DNA from: Nostocoides sp. F2B08
Lineage (GTDB): Bacteria > Actinomycetota > Actinomycetes > Actinomycetales > Dermatophilaceae
Length of the DNA stretch: 64,000 bases
NCBI RefSeq assembly: GCF_009184895.1
Contig: NZ_WESE01000001.1
Span: forward strand, 558,001 to 622,000
Direction of reading: 5' to 3'
This document shows positions 60,096 to 64,000 of this stretch, one piece after another. Made by a program: the position numbers and the translations under genes. A model generated the notes under the pieces. The model had not been told where the DNA came from. It saw only the letters and a list, made by a program, of their open reading frames with translations, and did not search any database. Numbering within the stretch: the stretch's first letter is position 1; every line of letters starts with the position of its first letter.

Positions 60096-60590
60096 TCATC
60101 GCCACCGCCGGGCACGGCCACGCGCGCGCACCAGCGCCATGGCCTCGCCGACCGCCCGGAACTGCTCCGGGGTGAGCAGGTCGACGAAGTGCTCGCGCAC
60201 GCTCTCGACGTGCAGACGGGACAGGTTCTCGATCGTCTCGCGGCCGGAGTCGGTGAGGGTGAGCTCGACACCGCGACCGTCTTCGACACAGGCCTCCCGC
60301 GTGACCAGACCGCGACGCTCGAGCCGGCTCGCCGTATGCGTGACCCGGCTCCGGGACTGGACGACCAGGTCCGCCAGGGCCGACATGCGCATCCGCGTGC
60401 CCTCGGCCTCCGAGAGCATCGACAGGATCTCGTACTCCGAGAGGGAGATCCCGTGCTCGGCCAGGTCGGCGTCGAGTGCCACCTCGAGGAGTCGGGCGCC
60501 GTGCAGGTAGGCCCTCCAGGCCACCTGCTCCTCGTCGCTGAGCCACCTCGGCTCGGGAGTCATCGCCGCCGGCGGAAGGACCTCGCTCAT
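60096..60590 (-). CDS. MarR family transcriptional regulator
   Basis: 164 residues with a winged helix: [40 protein letters not shown] (recognition helix) and [20 protein letters not shown] (wing), then dimerisation helices. It overlaps hemB by 4 bp and precedes hemL, so it is embedded in the heme operon. Whether it controls this operon is unknown; no MarR-type inverted repeat was clearly seen. Ligand unknown. Confidence 0.9.
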   Translation of the reverse strand: MSEVLPPAAMTPEPRWLSDEEQVAWRAYLHGARLLEVALDADLAEHGISLSEYEILSMLSEAEGTRMRMSALADLVVQSRSRVTHTASRLERRGLVTREACVEDGRGVELTLTDSGRETIENLSRLHVESVREHFVDLLTPEQFRAVGEAMALVRARGRARRWR

Positions 60591-61570
60591 CGGGGAAGCA
60601 CCGCAGCCGCCTCGAGGGCGAAGTACGTCAGGATGATCCGTGCACCCGCGCGCCGGATGCTCAGGAGCGACTCGAGCATGGCGCGCTCGCGGTCGATCCA
60701 GCCGCGCTCGGCGGCGGCGACCAGCTGGGAGTACTCCCCGGAGATCTGGTAGGCGGCCACCGGGACGGTCGAGACCCGCGCCGCGTCGGCGACGATGTCG
60801 AGGTGCGGACCGGCGGGCTTGACCATGACGATGTCCGCGCCCTCCGACAGGTCCAGCTCGATCTCGCGCAGTGCCTCACGGGCGTTGGCCGGGTCCTGCT
60901 GGTAGGTGGCGCGGTCACCGACGAGGCTGGAGGCGACGGCCTCGCGGAACGGTCCGTAGAGCCCGGAAGTGTACTTGGCCGCGTAGGCGAGGAGGATCAC
61001 ATCGTCGTGTCCGTGCGCGTCGAGGACCCGCCGGACCGCCCCCACCTGACCGTCCATCATCCCCGAGAGCCCGAGCACGTGAGCGCCCGCAGCCGCCTGG
61101 GCCAGGGCCATCGCCTCGTAGCGCTCGAGCGTGGCATCGTTGTCCACCCGGCCCTCCTCGTCGAGCACGCCGCAGTGGCCATGGCTGGTGAACTCGTCCA
61201 GGCAGAGGTCGGCCATGACGACGAGCTCGTCTCCCACCTCCTCGCGGACCGCGCGCAGGGCGACGTTGAGGATGCCGTCCGCGGCGTCGGCACCGGAGCC
61301 CTGTTCGTCCTTGTCCTCCGGCACGCCGAAGATCATCAGCCCGCCGAGTCCCGCGGCGACGCACTCGCGGGCCAGCTCGACGAGGCTGGGCACGGTGTGC
61401 TGCAGAACGCCGGGCATGGCGGAGACCGCGACCGGCGCCTCGATGCCCTCACGCACGAACGCCGGCAGGACGAGCTCGGCCGGGTGCAGCCTCGTCTCGG
61501 CGACGAGACGACGGACCGCGGCCGACTGGCGCAACCGCCGCGGCCGGTGAGCCGGGTATGCGGTGGTCAC
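60587..61570 (-). CDS. hemB: Porphobilinogen synthase (delta-aminolevulinate dehydratase)
   Basis: Condenses two 5-aminolevulinate molecules, 327 residues. Schiff-base lysines are in LAYAAKYTSGLYGPFREAV and MVKPAGPHLDIV. The metal segment is VMADLCLDEFTSHGHCGVLD: two of the three zinc cysteines are present and the middle one is Asp, an intermediate between Zn-type and Mg-type enzymes. GTG start at 61570 overlaps the cobA-hemD stop. Otherwise standard length and order of motifs. Confidence 0.95.
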   Translation of the reverse strand: MTTAYPAHRPRRLRQSAAVRRLVAETRLHPAELVLPAFVREGIEAPVAVSAMPGVLQHTVPSLVELARECVAAGLGGLMIFGVPEDKDEQGSGADAADGILNVALRAVREEVGDELVVMADLCLDEFTSHGHCGVLDEEGRVDNDATLERYEAMALAQAAAGAHVLGLSGMMDGQVGAVRRVLDAHGHDDVILLAYAAKYTSGLYGPFREAVASSLVGDRATYQQDPANAREALREIELDLSEGADIVMVKPAGPHLDIVADAARVSTVPVAAYQISGEYSQLVAAAERGWIDRERAMLESLLSIRRAGARIILTYFALEAAAVLPR

Positions 61571-63216
61571 CGGGCCTCCGACGAGCTCCGCTTGGGCCGA
61601 CGTCGGCCGGGCGAGCGGCGCATACTCGGTCTGCGGACCTCTTCGCCCGCGGCGCGCGCCGCGGCCGCCAACCCGGCGCCGTGGTCCGCGAGGGCGTCGA
61701 CGAGTGCGACGGCACTCGCCTCGGGGGCCAGCACGTCGACGCGCAGGCCGTGTTCCTCGGCGGTCTTCGCCGTGGCCGGGCCGATGCACGCGATGACCGT
61801 GCTCACGTGTGGCTTGCCCGCGATTCCCACGAGGTTGCGCACGGTCGAGCTGCTCGTGAACAGGACGGCGTCGAAGGCGCCGGTCTTGATCGCCTCGCGG
61901 ATCGCCGCCGGGGGTGGGGCGGCGCGCACGGTCCGGTACGCGGTGACGTCGTCGACCTCCCAGCCCATCTCCTGCAGACCCGCCACGAGAGTGTCGGTCG
62001 CGATGTCGGCCCGCGGCAGGAGGACCCGGTCGATCGGGTCGAGCACGTCGTCATAGGGCGGCCACACGTCGAGCAGTCCCTTGGCCGACTGCTCGCCGCT
62101 CGGAGTCAGGTCGGGTTCGATACCCCAGGCGCGCAGGCTGTCGGCCGTCACTCCGCCGACGGCCGCGATCTTCAGGCCGGCGAAGGCGCGCGCGTCCAGC
62201 CCGCACTCCTCCAGCTTCTCGCGAACCGCCTTGACGGCGTTGACCGACGTGAACCCGACCCACTCGTAGCGTCCGGTGACCAGACCTCGGATGGCCTTGT
62301 CCATCTGGTGGGGCGTGCGTGGCGGCTCGACGCTGATGGTGGGGACCACGGTCGCCGTCGCCCCGTGTGCGGCGAGCCGGGCCCGGACGGACTCCGACTG
62401 TTCCTTCGTGCGCGGGACGAGGACGTCCCAGCCGAAGAGGGACTTGGTCTCGAACCACGAGAGCTCGGAGCGCAGCCCGACCGTCGGTCCCACAACGGCC
62501 AGCGCCGGGAAGGTCGTCGCCGGGAGCTCCTCGGCGATCTGGTCGAGGGTGGTGACGATCGTGTGCTGGCGCACCACGGTGCCGTTCTCGGTGAGGGCGA
62601 CCGGCGTCTCCCCGCCGCGACCCAGCTCGATCAGTCGCGCCAGGGAGGCGCCCAGGACGTCGGGAGTGCCGAGGAAGACGATCGTGGCGGCCTCGTCCTC
62701 GGCGATCGTGGCGCTGACGGCCTCCGGGCCGTGACACACGTGCACAGCATGCGAGGCACCAGTGGTCAGGGGGATGCCGGCATAGGCGGGCACCGCGTTG
62801 ACGGCGCTCACGCCGGGGACGATGTCGAACGCGATCTCGGCGCGATGGCAGGCGAGGGCCTCCTCGGCCAGCCCCGCGAACATCGTCGGGTCACCGTCGA
62901 GGAGCCGCACCACCAGGCCGCCGGATGTCTCCTGCGCGGCCTTGACCACGAGCTTGGCCAGTCCGGCGTGGGTGAGGCGACGGCCGTGGTCGCCGTGGCT
63001 CAGGCTCGTCGTCCCCGCGTCGATGACGGTGACGTCCTCGCGCGCGAAGCGCTCGAGGAGGGTTTCGCGGGCGATGTGGTCGATGATGACGACGTCGGCA
63101 CGGGCGAGCAGGTCCGCGGCGGCCATCGTCAGCAGGGCGGGGTCGCCAGGTCCGGCGCCGACGAAGGCCACACGCCCGGCAGGGCCGGGGGGCGGGGGTG
63201 CGGAGCGGGGGCTCAC
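61567..63216 (-). CDS. Fused uroporphyrinogen-III C-methyltransferase / uroporphyrinogen-III synthase
   Basis: Two-domain protein of 549 residues. N-terminal tetrapyrrole methylase (1-240): VAFVGAGPGDPALLTMAAAD, VVRLLDGDPTMFAGLAEEAL and PGVSAVNAVPAYAGIPLTTG. C-terminal HemD (265-515): LFGWDVLVPRTKEQSESVRA, EWVGFTSVNAVKAVREKLEE and VLFTSSSTVRNLVGIAGKPH. The fusion (CobA-HemD) is common in actinobacteria and serves heme and siroheme/cobalamin branches. The last 30 residues are Arg/Ser/Pro-rich. Overlaps hemC and hemB by 4 bp. Confidence 0.94.
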   Translation of the reverse strand: MSPRSAPPPPGPAGRVAFVGAGPGDPALLTMAAADLLARADVVIIDHIARETLLERFAREDVTVIDAGTTSLSHGDHGRRLTHAGLAKLVVKAAQETSGGLVVRLLDGDPTMFAGLAEEALACHRAEIAFDIVPGVSAVNAVPAYAGIPLTTGASHAVHVCHGPEAVSATIAEDEAATIVFLGTPDVLGASLARLIELGRGGETPVALTENGTVVRQHTIVTTLDQIAEELPATTFPALAVVGPTVGLRSELSWFETKSLFGWDVLVPRTKEQSESVRARLAAHGATATVVPTISVEPPRTPHQMDKAIRGLVTGRYEWVGFTSVNAVKAVREKLEECGLDARAFAGLKIAAVGGVTADSLRAWGIEPDLTPSGEQSAKGLLDVWPPYDDVLDPIDRVLLPRADIATDTLVAGLQEMGWEVDDVTAYRTVRAAPPPAAIREAIKTGAFDAVLFTSSSTVRNLVGIAGKPHVSTVIACIGPATAKTAEEHGLRVDVLAPEASAVALVDALADHGAGLAAAARAAGEEVRRPSMRRSPGRRRPKRSSSEAR

Positions 63217-64000
63217 TGGGGGTCCTCCAAGGACGTCGGGGTGGTCATCAGGTCGCCGGCGCCGTCCTCGATGAGGAGGTCGGCGAGCCGTCGGGCGAGG
63301 CCGTGGGGGTCATCGGGGTCCCCCACGGCCGAACGTCTCAGCTCCGCGCTGCCGTCGGGCGCGACGACCGCGGCCCGCAGGGACAGCTCGAGCGCGCCGT
63401 CGCCCTCGGCCGCCTCACCCTCGACGATCTCGGCGAGGGCGCCCACCGGGGCCGAGCATCCCGCCTCGAGCAGAGCGAGCACGCCGCGCTCGGCCTCCAC
63501 GCAGACACGGGTGTCGGAGTCGTCGAGCGGTGCGAGGATCTCACGCAGGTCGGTGCGGTCGGTGCGGCACTCGACGGCGAGGGCACCCTGCCCCGGCGCG
63601 GGGAGCATCTGGATGGGGTCGAGCACTTCGCTCACGCGGTCGCCGAGCCCGAGCCTGCGGAGACCGGCATGCGCGAGGACGACCGCATCCACGGCACCGT
63701 CGGTGACGAGTCTGAGCCTGGTGTCGACGTTGCCGCGGACGTCCTGGGGCTCGAGGCCCCAGCCCAGGGCCCTCAGCTGCGCGGCCCGGCGAGGCGAGCC
63801 GGTGCCGACGCGGGCACCGGGCCCAAGCTCGGCCAGGGCGCGGCCGTCGGCGGTCACCACGGCGTCCCGGGGATCCTCACGCCCGGGGATCGCGGCCACG
63901 ATGAGGTCCGGATGCGGAGCGGTGGGCAGGTCCTTGAGCGAGTGCACGGCGAGGTCGATCTCCCCGCGGACGAGAGCCTCGCGCAGGGCCGCGGCGAAGA
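63213..64000 (-). CDS. hemC: Porphobilinogen deaminase (partial, 5' end outside window)
   Basis: Hydroxymethylbilane synthase; the last 262 codons are visible and the gene continues past the right edge (FAAALREALVRGEIDLAVHS precedes LKDLPTAPHPDLI). ALGWGLEPQDVRGNVDTRLR, LPAPGQGALAVECR and the dipyrromethane-cofactor Cys in LLEAGCSAPVGALAE are intact. The C-terminal domain ends EDGAGDLMTTPTSLEDPQ, longer than usual by about 10 residues. The stop overlaps the cobA-hemD start. hemA is expected just upstream, outside the window. Confidence 0.95.
   Translation of the reverse strand, partial: FAAALREALVRGEIDLAVHSLKDLPTAPHPDLIVAAIPGREDPRDAVVTADGRALAELGPGARVGTGSPRRAAQLRALGWGLEPQDVRGNVDTRLRLVTDGAVDAVVLAHAGLRRLGLGDRVSEVLDPIQMLPAPGQGALAVECRTDRTDLREILAPLDDSDTRVCVEAERGVLALLEAGCSAPVGALAEIVEGEAAEGDGALELSLRAAVVAPDGSAELRRSAVGDPDDPHGLARRLADLLIEDGAGDLMTTPTSLEDPQ

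Noticed and set aside
1..64000. CGCATAC as the Chi sequence of the RecBCD encoded here
   Set aside because: Chi sites normally show strong strand bias along a replichore; GCATAC counts on the two strands are nearly equal in this window. The enrichment itself is kept as a finding.

Overview
The window is a dense, GC-rich bacterial chromosome segment with short intergenic gaps, many ATGA/GTGA start-stop overlaps and frequent GTG starts. Gene content points to an actinobacterium: mycothione reductase, a mycothiol-type maleylpyruvate isomerase family protein, a classical menaquinone pathway, System II cytochrome c maturation, a WXG100-like protein and a sigma-E family ECF factor. The family is probably Intrasporangiaceae or a relative within Micrococcales, but that is inference from gene content only. 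There are no rRNA or tRNA genes, no CRISPR array, no transposase and no phage genes.

Layout. 1-3553 (minus): part of a second, reduced complex I cluster (nuoA, nuoB, nuoC, nuoH, nuoI, start of nuoJ) with no nuoD, nuoE, nuoF or nuoG between nuoC and nuoH. 3631-17869: a maleylpyruvate isomerase family gene, recC-recB-recD, a pyridoxamine oxidase family gene, a small hypothetical gene, an MFS exporter, and an ECF sigma factor with a membrane-anchored partner. 17982-20962: korA-korB (2-oxoacid:ferredoxin oxidoreductase), then rarD. 22081-40957 (minus): a complete 14-subunit nuoA-N operon, continuing into a polyprenyl diphosphate synthase and a PLP-type amino-acid deaminase/aldolase; a tiny coupled ORF (35 codons) lies between nuoD and nuoE, and a Rex-type operator lies upstream of nuoA. 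41179-53225: menaquinone genes menG, menF, menD, menC, menB, menE and menA, interleaved with a WXG100-like/lipase-like gene pair, mycothione reductase and a YwiC-like membrane protein. 53284-58654 (minus): two small membrane proteins, then ccsB-resB-ccdA-resA and a histidine phosphatase. 58691-64000 (minus): hemL, marR, hemB, cobA-hemD and partial hemC.

The genes fit together as a respiratory supercluster: NADH entry (nuoA-N), a possible ferredoxin-linked entry (second nuo set plus korAB), the quinone (men genes plus prenyl synthase), heme (hem genes) and cytochrome c assembly (ccs/res/ccd). Three features deserve follow-up most. The first is the WXG100-like/alpha-beta hydrolase pair, a candidate type VII secretion lipase module. 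The second is the NuoDEFG-less complex I set near korAB. The third is the small ORF embedded in the nuo operon. At sequence level, many genes carry a TANNNT -10 box only 6-9 nt before the start codon (leaderless promoters), and the heptamer CGCATAC is strongly over-represented on both strands.
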